Positions 34,125 to 44,723 of a stretch of 64,000 nucleotides of DNA are shown one piece after another (position 1 is the first letter of the stretch; every line of letters starts with the position of its first letter). The notes below the pieces were generated by a model. The model was not told the origin of the DNA. It saw only the letters and a program-made list of their open reading frames with translations, and did not search any database. Source of the DNA: Spirochaeta thermophila DSM 6578 (GTDB lineage: Bacteria; Spirochaetota; Spirochaetia; Winmispirales; Winmispiraceae); the NCBI RefSeq assembly GCF_000184345.1, contig NC_017583.1, positions 496,001 through 560,000 of the forward strand. Direction: 5' to 3'. Made by a program: the position numbers and the translations under genes.

Positions 34125-35507
34125 CTAGAATGACACTGTCACCTCCGCGGTTACGAGACCGAGACGCGCTGTAGGAGAAACCCCATAGAGCTCTCCGCTG
34201 TCAACCCCTTCCTTGAGAAGCAGGTTGCCGGATCGATACTCGAGAGAGATTTCTACGGAAGGGAACACTTCGAGCAGAGAGGAGACGAGGAAGGAGAGAC
34301 TATCGAGTTCATCCCCACCGTACACCTGCACAACCCCCATTCGAGGGACGAAGATCCCCAAACGGGTCCATACCTCGGTAGCGAGGACCGCTTGTGAGGC
34401 AGCGAAAAGATCCTCGGAAGGACTCCCAAGCAATTCTCCCACCAGAGCCATTCCCACCCCTTCGAGAAGGCCCGGAACCTCCTCTTCCGGCTCATAGAGG
34501 GAGAGTTTGACAAAATACGTATCGGGCTCGTCAGACCTTCCCAGACCCATAAGGTAGGCCACCGTCAGACCGATTCCCGATTCGACATCTTCCTCCTTGC
34601 CGAACAGCTCTACATCATCGTCGGGATCATAGGTGTTGGTCACAACCCCGGGCCAAAGCACATTGAACGCTCCCGAGATCTCTACGACACCTCCCACTCC
34701 TCCATTCTCGCCCTCGATCCTCACATCGGCACCGAAAGAGGGACGTATGGTAAAGACATCGTTCAGAGGGGTGAGTGTGTAGATCAGAACACCTGTCGCA
34801 ACCGGATTCCCCTCAGCGCCTACGGGTTTGCCCCCGTTTCCAAACGCGAACCCTCCCACTCCGGTAATCCATATCCCGCTCACATCCACGCCTCCCTCGA
34901 GAGACACAAAGCCCGCGTTGTCCTCGTTCGCGCCGGTACCTGTACCCTCGTCCCAATCATGGGGTGTTGAAAAGGAAAGAGTCGCATAGTAGGTACCGGC
35001 TGAGACACCCGCAGCGACCCCGGGGTTGTCGACATACCCATCCACATAAAGGTACGGCTCGTCGAGGAGCACGTGATCCAACAGATTGTCCAGGTACGCA
35101 TAGTCCACGCCTGCGTAAGCCGAAGACACATCGAGAAAAAACGAGCCATAGCGGACTTTTGCGTACACGTAGGGGACCTCATAGGAATATTCCGCATCCC
35201 CCTGTTGAATCTGAGTAGTCACCCTGAAGATGAAAGCATCCTCGGGAGGATAATCCCAATAAGAGATTTCCCCATATCCCCCCTCCACGGGGTATTCTTT
35301 TCGATTCCATACCCTGGCAACGATGGTCGTCTCCACCACATTCTTGATACCGAATTCCCCACCATCGAGGTCGTATCCCGCCGTTGCAGAAGCCTCAATG
35401 GAAAGGGAAAGATCCGTCTCCACCGGTTCCCCCGCGAAGACGACACACGAAGGAAGAACGACGCAGAAAAACAGAAGCTCCTTACGTTGAAGCAGATTAC
35501 GAAGCAT
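34125..35507 (-). CDS. Outer-membrane beta-barrel (porin-like) protein
   Basis: A 460-residue exported protein. The signal peptide is residues 1-25 (LLFFCVVLPSCVVFAGEP, cleavage after VFA). The mature part is rich in alternating aromatic/small residues and Gly/Asp loops (SIEASATAGYDLDGG, FVSLEGGVDVSGIWITGVGG) and ends in TARLGLVTAEVTVSF with a C-terminal Phe, the BAM recognition signal. It is probably a porin or surface barrel of the outer sheath; no specific family is recognised. ATG 35507 follows GAGGAGGGTGT. Its TAG stop is 2 bp from an IS end, so its native 3' region and terminator have been displaced. Confidence 0.75.
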   Translation of the reverse strand: MLRNLLQRKELLFFCVVLPSCVVFAGEPVETDLSLSIEASATAGYDLDGGEFGIKNVVETTIVARVWNRKEYPVEGGYGEISYWDYPPEDAFIFRVTTQIQQGDAEYSYEVPYVYAKVRYGSFFLDVSSAYAGVDYAYLDNLLDHVLLDEPYLYVDGYVDNPGVAAGVSAGTYYATLSFSTPHDWDEGTGTGANEDNAGFVSLEGGVDVSGIWITGVGGFAFGNGGKPVGAEGNPVATGVLIYTLTPLNDVFTIRPSFGADVRIEGENGGVGGVVEISGAFNVLWPGVVTNTYDPDDDVELFGKEEDVESGIGLTVAYLMGLGRSDEPDTYFVKLSLYEPEEEVPGLLEGVGMALVGELLGSPSEDLFAASQAVLATEVWTRLGIFVPRMGVVQVYGGDELDSLSFLVSSLLEVFPSVEISLEYRSGNLLLKEGVDSGELYGVSPTARLGLVTAEVTVSF

Positions 35508-35611
35508 CACACCCTCCTCATCGGCAGAGCATTGATTTATTAGCTTTTTTATCAGATTTAAAACCCTCTGTCACTACCTCTCCCGGGAAAATGCCCCCAT
35601 GATCCCCGCCC

Positions 35612-36923
35612 TGTTGAAACTCAGTAATAATGTCACCCCTAGGACTCGATAAAAATGTCACCCCCTGAGAGAATGGGGGGATGATCGAGATGAGTCTAAA
35701 GGAATTAAAACGAGCGGAAGTGTTGGGGAAGATGGAAAGCCAAGGTCTGACGAACGAGCAGGTAGCGCAGATCTTAGGGGTGAGCAAACGGCAGGTGCAG
35801 CGGTGGAAGAAGAGGCTCCGGGAAGGGGGGATCGCGGGATTGCGGCATGGGAACCGAGGCAAACCGTCGGGGAATCGGAAGGAGGAGGAGTTTCGGCAGA
35901 GGGTGGTGAGTAGGTATCGGGAGAGGTACGGGGATTTTGGGCCGACGTTTGCGAGCGAGCAGTTGGCGAAGGAAGGTCTTGAGGTGGATCACGAGACGCT
36001 ACGCAGGTGGCTGCTGGAGGAAGGAATCTGGGCGAGGAAGAAGAGGAGGAAGCCGTACCGAAGCCGGAGGAAATGGCGGGCCTGTTTTGGGGAGCTGGTT
36101 CAGTTTGACGGGTCCCCGCATGATTGGTTTGAAGGACGGCGCAGTGCCTGTTGCTTGATGGTGATGGTGGATGATGCGACGGGGATCACGTATGCGCGGT
36201 TCAGTGAACAGGAGACGAGCGCTGCGGCGATGCAGCTGCTGTGGGGCTGGGTGGAGCAGTATGGGATCCCGATGAGTCTGTACTGTGACTTGAAAAACGC
36301 CTACAAGACGCTGCGGGAACCGACGCTGGAGGAACAGTTGGCGGGCAAAGAGCCGAAAACCGCATTCGAGCGGGCGTGCGACAAACTGGGGGTACAGATC
36401 GTGAGTGCGTATTCGCCGCAAGCGAAAGGGCGGGTGGAACGGCGGAACGGGATTCTGCAGGATCGGTTGGTGAAGGAACTGCGTCTTGCGGGGATTTGTA
36501 CGATCGAGGAGGCGAACCGGTACTTGTGGGAGACGTTCCTGCCTCAGTTCAACGAACGCTTTGCGGTAGAAGCGGAAGACTCGCAGGACGTGCATGTGCG
36601 ATGTACCAAAGAAACGAAGCTGAAAGAGATCTTTTGCTTTGAAGCGAATCGAGTCGTACAAAACGATTACACAATCTACTATGAGAGGCAGGTGCTGCAG
36701 ATCAAGAACGACAAAGGCTTCCTTCCTCGGCCGAAACAGAAGGTCCTGGTTCGAAAATACCTGGATGAAACGATCTCCCTGTTCCATGAGAATAGGGAGT
36801 TGAAGTATGAGCGGGTAACTCCTGCACGGCGCACCAAACAGCGGGCAGGATGAAGAGAATACTACCCAGGGGGTGACATTTTAACTGAGTTAAAAAGGGT
36901 GACATTTTTATCGAGTCTTGACA
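35612..36923 (+). mobile_element. ISNCY-type element with iterated terminal motifs
   Basis: About 1312 bp flanked by imperfect inverted repeats of about 29 bp (TGTTGAAACTC... and TGTCAAGACTC...). Each end has two copies of AATGTCACCC: 35629-35639 and 35654-35664 on the left, 36870-36880 and 36897-36906 (reversed) on the right, as expected for multiple transposase-binding sites. One integrase-type transposase fills the interior. Target duplication is not evident. Confidence 0.75.
35681..36853 (+). CDS. ISNCY-family transposase (integrase core)
   Basis: A 390-residue transposase. The N-terminal helix-turn-helix (GLTNEQVAQILGVSKRQVQRWKKR, near 23-46) binds the ends. An rve-type integrase core follows: first Asp in LVQFDGSPHDWFEG (near 150), second Asp in PMSLYCDLKNAYKT (near 208), and Glu in YSPQAKGRVERRNGILQDRL (near 250), giving a DDE triad. 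A C-terminal Arg/Lys-rich region ends at PARRTKQRAG. It looks intact. The element separates the porin-like gene's upstream region from valS. Confidence 0.87.
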   Translation: MIEMSLKELKRAEVLGKMESQGLTNEQVAQILGVSKRQVQRWKKRLREGGIAGLRHGNRGKPSGNRKEEEFRQRVVSRYRERYGDFGPTFASEQLAKEGLEVDHETLRRWLLEEGIWARKKRRKPYRSRRKWRACFGELVQFDGSPHDWFEGRRSACCLMVMVDDATGITYARFSEQETSAAAMQLLWGWVEQYGIPMSLYCDLKNAYKTLREPTLEEQLAGKEPKTAFERACDKLGVQIVSAYSPQAKGRVERRNGILQDRLVKELRLAGICTIEEANRYLWETFLPQFNERFAVEAEDSQDVHVRCTKETKLKEIFCFEANRVVQNDYTIYYERQVLQIKNDKGFLPRPKQKVLVRKYLDETISLFHENRELKYERVTPARRTKQRAG

Positions 36924-36940
36924 TCGTGAAGACTTACGCC

Positions 36941-36969
36941 TTGCGAGGGAAGCTCGATTCTGGTACCAT
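36941..36969 (+). promoter_or_regulatory. Possible valS promoter
   Basis: TTGCGA, 17-bp spacer, TACCAT, giving a start about 23 nt before the valS ATG. It lies just outside the ISNCY-type element. Confidence 0.45.
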
Positions 36970-36998
36970 ACCTCCCACTACGCAGGTCGAAGGAGCAG

Positions 36999-39650
<2,652 letters not shown>

Positions 39651-39664
39651 TTCCACCGGGATGT

Positions 39665-39696
39665 AAAAGAGGGAGGCAATGACCTCCCTCTTTTTT
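39665..39696. terminator. Bidirectional terminator between valS and the Gfo/Idh/MocA gene
   Basis: AAAAGAGGGAGG, 6-nt loop, CCTCCCTCTTTT followed by more T residues. The A-rich left flank lets it also serve the convergent oxidoreductase gene. Confidence 0.85.
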
Positions 39697-39731
39697 CATG
39701 CCTTCTTAAGGGGTACTGCGACCAGAAGGCT

Positions 39732-40751
39732 TCAGGTGACCTTCTCCCACGTCCCGCTCTTCTCGGAGCGGAAGAGGGCGTCGAGCACCTTCTGGTTGGC
39801 GATGGCGTCCTCGGGCGGAATGGGGAGCGGCATCGCACCCCTCACGGCGAGGGAGAAGGCCGTGAACTCGAGGCCGTACTGGTCGATGGCCTCGGTCTCC
39901 ACCACCCTCGTGCCCACGCTCGTCTGGACAGTGACCTTTGCCGGTACGTCCGGGTACATGTTGAACGGGATCTCGATGGAGAGATACCCCCGCGAGCCGT
40001 AGACCTGGACCTGCTGCCGGGGGAAGGCGCGGGTCCCCACCGTGAAGACGGCCCGCGGTCCGCCGAAGTCGAGGATGCCCGAGGAGAGGATATCCACTTC
40101 CAGCTCAGGATCGCGCTGGATGAGGGCCACGACCCGCTCCGGCTCCCTCCCCATGAGGAACCTGCTGGAGGAGACCGCATAGCACCCTATGTCGGGGATG
40201 GCGCCCCCGCCCAGTTCCTTGCGGTTGCGGATGTTGGAGGGATCGGGGTTGTGGTAGGAGAAGAAGACGTGGATGTTCTGGATCTCCCCGATCTCGCCTG
40301 CCGATACCAGGCGCTTTGCGTGCTGCCATTGGGGGTGGAGCCGGTACATGAAGGCCTCCATGACGAGCACCCCCTTGTCGAGTGCGTACGTGATGGCCTC
40401 TTCGGTCTCCTTCGTGGACATGGTGAAGGGCTTTTCACAGAGTATGTGCTTGCCCGCATCGGCGGCCTTCTTCACGTACTCTGCGTGCATGGTGTTGGGA
40501 AGGGGGATGTAGACCGCCTCCACCTCCGGATCGGCGAGCAGGTCCTCGTAGGATTCGTAGGCCTTCCTGAATCCCAGCTCCACGGCTGCGAGCTTTGCCC
40601 GGTGGAAGTCCCTCGAAGCGATGGCGATGCGTTCCACCACCCCCTCGTTCTCCAGGTCGTCCATGGGATTGTGGACGCGGAGCCTGTAGTGACCCGACAC
40701 GCCCAGCACGCCCCAGCGGACGGGTTGAAAGTCGTCGTGTTCCATGTGCAT
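39732..40751 (-). CDS. Gfo/Idh/MocA-family NAD(P)-dependent oxidoreductase
   Basis: A 339-residue sugar/polyol dehydrogenase-type enzyme. The N-terminal Rossmann part begins RWGVLGVSGHYRLRV (near 12), an atypical dinucleotide loop, then IAIASRDFHRAKLAAVELG, YESYEDLLADPEVEAVYIPLPNTMHAEYVKKAADAGKHILCEKPF; the EKP Lys (near 104) is the usual catalytic or NAD-site residue. The C-terminal half is the GFO beta-sheet domain. ATG follows GGGGAGGAGGCG. It has no operon partner, so the substrate is unknown. Its upstream region is shared with the divergent iron-operon promoter. Confidence 0.87.
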   Translation of the reverse strand: MHMEHDDFQPVRWGVLGVSGHYRLRVHNPMDDLENEGVVERIAIASRDFHRAKLAAVELGFRKAYESYEDLLADPEVEAVYIPLPNTMHAEYVKKAADAGKHILCEKPFTMSTKETEEAITYALDKGVLVMEAFMYRLHPQWQHAKRLVSAGEIGEIQNIHVFFSYHNPDPSNIRNRKELGGGAIPDIGCYAVSSSRFLMGREPERVVALIQRDPELEVDILSSGILDFGGPRAVFTVGTRAFPRQQVQVYGSRGYLSIEIPFNMYPDVPAKVTVQTSVGTRVVETEAIDQYGLEFTAFSLAVRGAMPLPIPPEDAIANQKVLDALFRSEKSGTWEKVT

Positions 40752-40840
40752 ATACGCCTCCTCCCCTCAGGGTGGAACGGAAGAGGGGTGAAGGTCAAGG
40801 GTCGGGGGCGGGGAAACTGAAGGAAAATTCCTGACTTATT

Positions 40841-40869
40841 TTGACAGGAATATCGATGTGTGCTACTGT
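40841..40869 (+). promoter_or_regulatory. Promoter of the P19/FTR1 iron operon
   Basis: Consensus -35 TTGACA (40841-40846), 17-bp spacer, TACTGT with extended -10 TGC. The transcription start is predicted near 40876. Confidence 0.75.
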
Positions 40870-40906
40870 TTTTCGGTAAAAACAATGATTTTTATATAAA
40901 TATCAT
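40868..40906. promoter_or_regulatory. Two adjacent AT-rich dyads at the iron-operon start site
   Basis: GTTTTTCGGTAAAAAC (40868-40883) covers the end of the -10 and the start site. A 22-bp near-perfect palindrome centred on TATA (40885-40906, arms ATGATTTTTAT and ATAAATATCAT, 10 of 11 matching) follows 1 bp later. Their position suits repression by a metal regulator such as Fur or a DtxR/TroR-type protein; neither matches a consensus I can name with confidence. Confidence 0.55.
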
Positions 40907-40923
40907 GCAGTAACGGAGTTCCG

Positions 40924-42051
40924 ATGCGTCACAGGGCTTCTGTCGTGCTTGCAGTGTTCTTCCTTGCCGTGCTCTTTCTCGGGGCTCAGGAATCCCCCGA
41001 CTATCGGGAGATGGTAGCGGATATCGAAGGTCTCCTCGAGGGAGCGTATGCCTCTTACCTGGAGGGGAAGGCGGAGGACGCGCGGAATGCGGTGCAGGAT
41101 GCGTACTTCGAGGTCTTCGAGAATCTCGAAGGCCCCATCCGCATCAATCTGGGCATGCAGGTGAACGTGGAGATGGAGGGGCTGTTCGCCGATATCCGGA
41201 CGCTCATCTCGGAGGGAGCCGATCGGGACGAGGTGCGCCGGAAGATCGATCTCCTTCTGGCCCGCCTCCAGGAGATACTCCCGGTGGTGGATGCCGGACA
41301 CGTGCTGGTCGCCGAGGCCGGTGAAGAGGAGACTGCGAGGGGAGAGGCGCCGCCCGAGTGGGTGGCCACCGTGGACTTCATAGAGGGGGAGTTGCGTGGG
41401 GCGCTAGATATGTTCGCCTCAGGGGACGTGGATGGTGCCGTGGAGCGGGTACGGCAGACGTTCTTCGCCGGCTACAAGAACACCGGTCTCGAGATCGCCA
41501 TCCGGACCCAGCGGTCCCAGAGCGAGAACTATGCCTACGAGGCCGCCTTCAACGATGTGGCGAAGCACATGAGGGAGAGCGGCTCCCTCTTCCTCGCCGA
41601 GGATGCGGCAGCCCGTCTGGTCTCGGCGCTCCGGGATGAGATCGTGGGGCTCGAGGTGCCCGAGGGGGCGGGGATGTCCCCGAAGACCGTGCAGGGAGAG
41701 GAGATCCCCGAGGCGGACTGGGGTGTCGTGGTGGGCCAGGTGAGCGCGGCGCTGGAAGAGGCCCTCTCTCTCGCCAGGATGAGCAGGGGCGTGGACGCCG
41801 CGCGCGTGATCCAGAACTCCTATTTCGATCACTTCGAGGCCTCGGGTATGGAGACTGCGCTCGGGGTGCGTGATCCCGATCGTAAGCTGGAGATAGAGGG
41901 GGCTTTCACGGCCCTTGCGTCCGCGCTCAAGGAGGGTGACCCCGAAGCGGAAGCGTACGGGAGGAGGCTCGTCTCGCTCCTGGATGAGGCCGCGGGGGCC
42001 TTCCGGGGGGATGGGGAGGATCGTGGAGCTTCTTCGTGTACTCTCTCCTGA
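40924..42051 (+). CDS. Secreted helical protein of the iron-uptake operon (FTR1-associated)
   Basis: A 375-residue exported protein with a signal peptide (VVLAVFFLAVLFLGAQ, cleavage near 22). The mature part holds repeated helical units of about 120 residues: YREMVADIEGLLEGAYASYLEGKAEDARNAVQDAYFEVFENLEG recurs in weaker form as VDFIEGELRGALDMFASGDVDGAVERVRQTFFAGYKNTGLE and VSAALEEALSLARMSRGVDAARVIQNSYFDHFEASGME. This is the periplasmic extension that in some bacteria is fused to the FTR1 permease; here it is a separate gene overlapping FTR1 by 16 bp. It probably presents iron to the permease. ATG follows CGGAGTTCC. Confidence 0.75.
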   Translation: MRHRASVVLAVFFLAVLFLGAQESPDYREMVADIEGLLEGAYASYLEGKAEDARNAVQDAYFEVFENLEGPIRINLGMQVNVEMEGLFADIRTLISEGADRDEVRRKIDLLLARLQEILPVVDAGHVLVAEAGEEETARGEAPPEWVATVDFIEGELRGALDMFASGDVDGAVERVRQTFFAGYKNTGLEIAIRTQRSQSENYAYEAAFNDVAKHMRESGSLFLAEDAAARLVSALRDEIVGLEVPEGAGMSPKTVQGEEIPEADWGVVVGQVSAALEEALSLARMSRGVDAARVIQNSYFDHFEASGMETALGVRDPDRKLEIEGAFTALASALKEGDPEAEAYGRRLVSLLDEAAGAFRGDGEDRGASSCTLS

Positions 42052-42866
42052 TCATCCTCCGGGAGGGGGTGGAGGCCATCCTCATCATCATGGCACTCGT
42101 GGCGTTCCTCACACGGAGCGGCAATACGGACAGGATCCGGACGATCTATCATGCCTCCCTCTCGGCCCTGGTCCTCAGTGTGGTGACCGCGGTCGTCTTC
42201 TCCTGGGTCTTCCGGGTTTCCGGGGCGGCCCGCGAGGTCCTGGAGGGCGTGACCATACTTCTCGCCGCCGTGGTGTTGGTGGGGGTGAGCTACTGGCTCC
42301 TCTCCAAGGTGGAGAGTGAGGTGTGGATGAGGTACCTCAGGGGCAAGCTGCAGGTCGCGCTCTCCGAGAATTCGGTGCGCGCCCTCTGGTTCACCGCGTT
42401 CCTCGCCGTGTACCGTGAGGGGGCCGAGACGGTACTCTTCTACCAGGCCCTTGCCGTGGACGCCGGCACCACCTCCCATTTCTTCATGATACTGGCCGGG
42501 TTCCTCGTGGGTATCCTCGCCTTGGGGGTGGTGTTCTACCTGCTCAAGGAAGGGGCCATGAGGCTCCCCTTGGGTCCCTTCTTCGCGGTGACGGGCTCGT
42601 TCCTCTACTACATGGCGTTCGTCTTTGCGGGAAAAGGGGTGATGGAGCTCATCGAGGCCGGCGTGGTGGAACCTCGGGTCCTCGTCCCGGGGCTCTCCGT
42701 ACCCTTCCTCGGGATCTATCCCTACTGGCAGACGCTGCTGCCTCAGGCGTTGCTTCTGGTGGCGGCGGGAGTGGCGGCGGTGGTCTTCATCGTGCACCGG
42801 CGCACACGGGTCGTGGTGCGACCCGAAGAAACCCACCCGGATGCATCCGGGAGAAAGGAGTCATAG
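42036..42866 (+). CDS. FTR1-family iron permease
   Basis: High-affinity iron permease of the inner membrane, oxidase-dependent in yeast FTR1 and EfeU. A 276-residue protein with seven predicted helices. Both REXXE motifs are present: REGVE at residues 9-13 and REGAE near 128, in helices 1 and 4 as expected. GTG 42036 is the only start that places SLLIILREGVEA at the N-terminus as in relatives; it overlaps the upstream gene. It is followed directly by the P19 gene, the same pairing as in Campylobacter. Confidence 0.9.
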   Translation: MYSLLIILREGVEAILIIMALVAFLTRSGNTDRIRTIYHASLSALVLSVVTAVVFSWVFRVSGAAREVLEGVTILLAAVVLVGVSYWLLSKVESEVWMRYLRGKLQVALSENSVRALWFTAFLAVYREGAETVLFYQALAVDAGTTSHFFMILAGFLVGILALGVVFYLLKEGAMRLPLGPFFAVTGSFLYYMAFVFAGKGVMELIEAGVVEPRVLVPGLSVPFLGIYPYWQTLLPQALLLVAAGVAAVVFIVHRRTRVVVRPEETHPDASGRKES

Positions 42867-43385
42867 ATGAAGAGGTTCATCCTCGCACTGTTTCTCATGA
42901 CGGCTTTTGTTGGGGGATTGTTCGCACAATTCGTCGAATATCCCATCGGCGAACCGCAGAGGATCAACGGAATGGAGGTCGCTGCGGTGTACCTCAAACC
43001 AGTGGACATGGAGCCGAGGGGGAGCGGCCTGCCTGCGTCGCTCTCGGACATCCACCTCGAGGCCGACATTCGTGCCGTCGAGGGGAACCCGAACGGGTTT
43101 GCCATAGGGGAGTGGATCCCCTATCTGAAGATCTCGTTCGAGCTCATCAACCTCGATACGGGTGAGCGGCAGACCGGTGTGTTCATGCCCATGGTGGCAG
43201 CCGACGGTCCCCACTACGGTAACAACATCCGCATGATGGGGCCCGGTACCTATAGGCTCGTCTATCGTATCGAGAATCCCTCCTCGCAGGGGTTCCTCCG
43301 GCACACCGATGCCGATACCGGCGTGGGGCGTTGGTTCGAACCATTCACCCTGAGCTGGGAGTTCACGTACGTCCCCATCGAGTAA
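42867..43385 (+). CDS. P19/Tpd/FetP-type periplasmic iron-transport protein
   Basis: A 172-residue periplasmic metal-binding protein of the P19 family, which binds copper and a second metal and feeds iron to FTR1. The signal peptide is residues 1-20 (ILALFLMTAFVGGLFA). Conserved metal-site elements are visible: Met/Glu in PVDMEPRG, SDIHLEADI, FMPMVAADGPHYGNNI and LRHTDADTGVGRWF supply the Met and His ligands. Length and motif order match the family. ATG follows GAAAGGAGTCATAG, right after the FTR1 stop. A terminator-like and a second GC-rich hairpin follow before the next gene. Confidence 0.9.
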   Translation: MKRFILALFLMTAFVGGLFAQFVEYPIGEPQRINGMEVAAVYLKPVDMEPRGSGLPASLSDIHLEADIRAVEGNPNGFAIGEWIPYLKISFELINLDTGERQTGVFMPMVAADGPHYGNNIRMMGPGTYRLVYRIENPSSQGFLRHTDADTGVGRWFEPFTLSWEFTYVPIE

Positions 43386-43426
43386 GGCGTGAGGCCATGA
43401 TCGCCTTTTCAGCATAACAAAGGAGT

Positions 43427-43452
43427 GTCCGCCCGGTCTGTCCCGGGCGGAC
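43427..43452 (+). other. Intercistronic hairpin after the P19 gene
   Basis: A perfect 10-bp stem (GTCCGCCCGG, 6-nt loop, CCGGGCGGAC) with no T-run, between P19 and the DUF2318 gene. It may set a higher level of the promoter-proximal genes. Confidence 0.55.
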
Positions 43453-43478
43453 ATCTCCCTCTCTCCGGAGGCTCGGGT

Positions 43479-44687
43479 ATGGATGTGGTGAGTGCGATCC
43501 TCGGGACGTTGCTTCCCCTCGTCGTGATCGTTTCCCTGCAGGAAGAGGGGTGGGGCCGGCGCTCAGGGGGATCCCCGGTTCGTGTTCCCATGTTTCTGTT
43601 GCTCCTCGTCTGGTTGTCTGCGCCGCTCGCCGTGGATCTGGGGCTCTATCGGTGGTTCAGGTTGGGTGTGCTCGTGTTCACCATGGCCTCGATCCCTGTA
43701 TTCTTCTCCCGGGCGAAGGCGGTGTCCGTATGGGGCCTGGGGTTGTGGACAGGGCTCGTGCTCTGGGAGTATTTCACCGATCATCCGGTGACCGTGGTGA
43801 GTCTTCTCAACAGCGAGTTCGTGGCGAGGATGCTCCTCATCGCAGGGAGCGTACTCCTCCTGCTCCTCTTCCATCACTATCTGCGCCTCCTCAAGGGATC
43901 GGTGCCGGGGCTTCTCTCTTCCCTGCTCGTGGGAGGAGGGCTCCTGGTGCTGGAAATCGTCCTGGCCGGTGAGGTGGTGCTCGAACTCGTGAGGGCGGGC
44001 GTGCTCCCCCCCTCCCGCGGCCTGGTCGGTTTCTCCGCCCGGACCACACGATACGGACCCCTTTCGGGATACCTCTTCCTCGCGGTCTGTGCGGTGATGG
44101 TGGGGTATGTCGCACTCGTGCACCGACCGCGGCACGCGGCGGCGGAGCCGGAGGAGACGGGCCCGGAGCGGAGGAAGAGGTGTGCAGCCGCGAGGAGGCA
44201 CCGGAGGCGGACGGCCGCCGGGGTGGTGGTCGTCCTCATGGTGGCCTTTCCCCTGCTCTTCCAGGACATATGGGGAGGAAGGGCCCCGCGTCTCTCTGCC
44301 GCCGAAGAGGTCGCCCTCTCCCCGGCTTCGGGTTCGGTGGAGATCCCTCTCGAGGAGGTCTCGGATGGAAATCTCCACCGCTACGCGTTCCTCTCGACGG
44401 AAGGCACGGCTGTGTGTTTCTTCGTGATAAACCGAGATCCTTCTGGGATGGATCCCGTCGCCGTGCTCGATGCGTGCATGCTCTGCGGTGATGCCGGATA
44501 CGTCCAGGAGGGTGAGGACGTGATCTGCGTGGCCTGCGGGGTGAAGATGTTCATCCCCACCATAGGTGAGCCGGGGGGATGTAATCCGATCCCCATCGAC
44601 TACACCGTCACCAGGGATATGGTGATGATAGGAGGCGATGTCCTGGAGAACGCAGCGGTGTACTTCCTCCAGGAGGAGTCGTTCTGA
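43479..44687 (+). CDS. DUF2318 membrane protein with C-terminal Cys-rich domain
   Basis: A 402-residue membrane protein with about eight N-terminal helices and a C-terminal DUF2318 domain. That domain carries CMLCGDAGYV (near 335), VICVACGVKMFIPTIGEPGGCNP, with CxxC pairs suited to Fe-S or metal/redox binding outside the membrane. Campylobacter P19 operons contain the equivalent gene (Cj1660 type). ATG 43479 follows CGGAGG; an earlier in-frame start would begin inside the hairpin. It probably passes electrons or handles Fe(III)/Fe(II) on the periplasmic side; the exact role is not established. Confidence 0.85.
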   Translation: MDVVSAILGTLLPLVVIVSLQEEGWGRRSGGSPVRVPMFLLLLVWLSAPLAVDLGLYRWFRLGVLVFTMASIPVFFSRAKAVSVWGLGLWTGLVLWEYFTDHPVTVVSLLNSEFVARMLLIAGSVLLLLLFHHYLRLLKGSVPGLLSSLLVGGGLLVLEIVLAGEVVLELVRAGVLPPSRGLVGFSARTTRYGPLSGYLFLAVCAVMVGYVALVHRPRHAAAEPEETGPERRKRCAAARRHRRRTAAGVVVVLMVAFPLLFQDIWGGRAPRLSAAEEVALSPASGSVEIPLEEVSDGNLHRYAFLSTEGTAVCFFVINRDPSGMDPVAVLDACMLCGDAGYVQEGEDVICVACGVKMFIPTIGEPGGCNPIPIDYTVTRDMVMIGGDVLENAAVYFLQEESF

Positions 44688-44723
44688 GTGTGAAGCGACA
44701 CACGTTCGTCGCATGGAGGCCGT

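Noticed and set aside
32336-34132. Target-site duplication around IS copy 1
   Set aside because: Flanks read GTGTTGAA and TGCTAGAA; no convincing direct repeat adjoins the terminal inverted repeats, and copy 2 flanks do not help.
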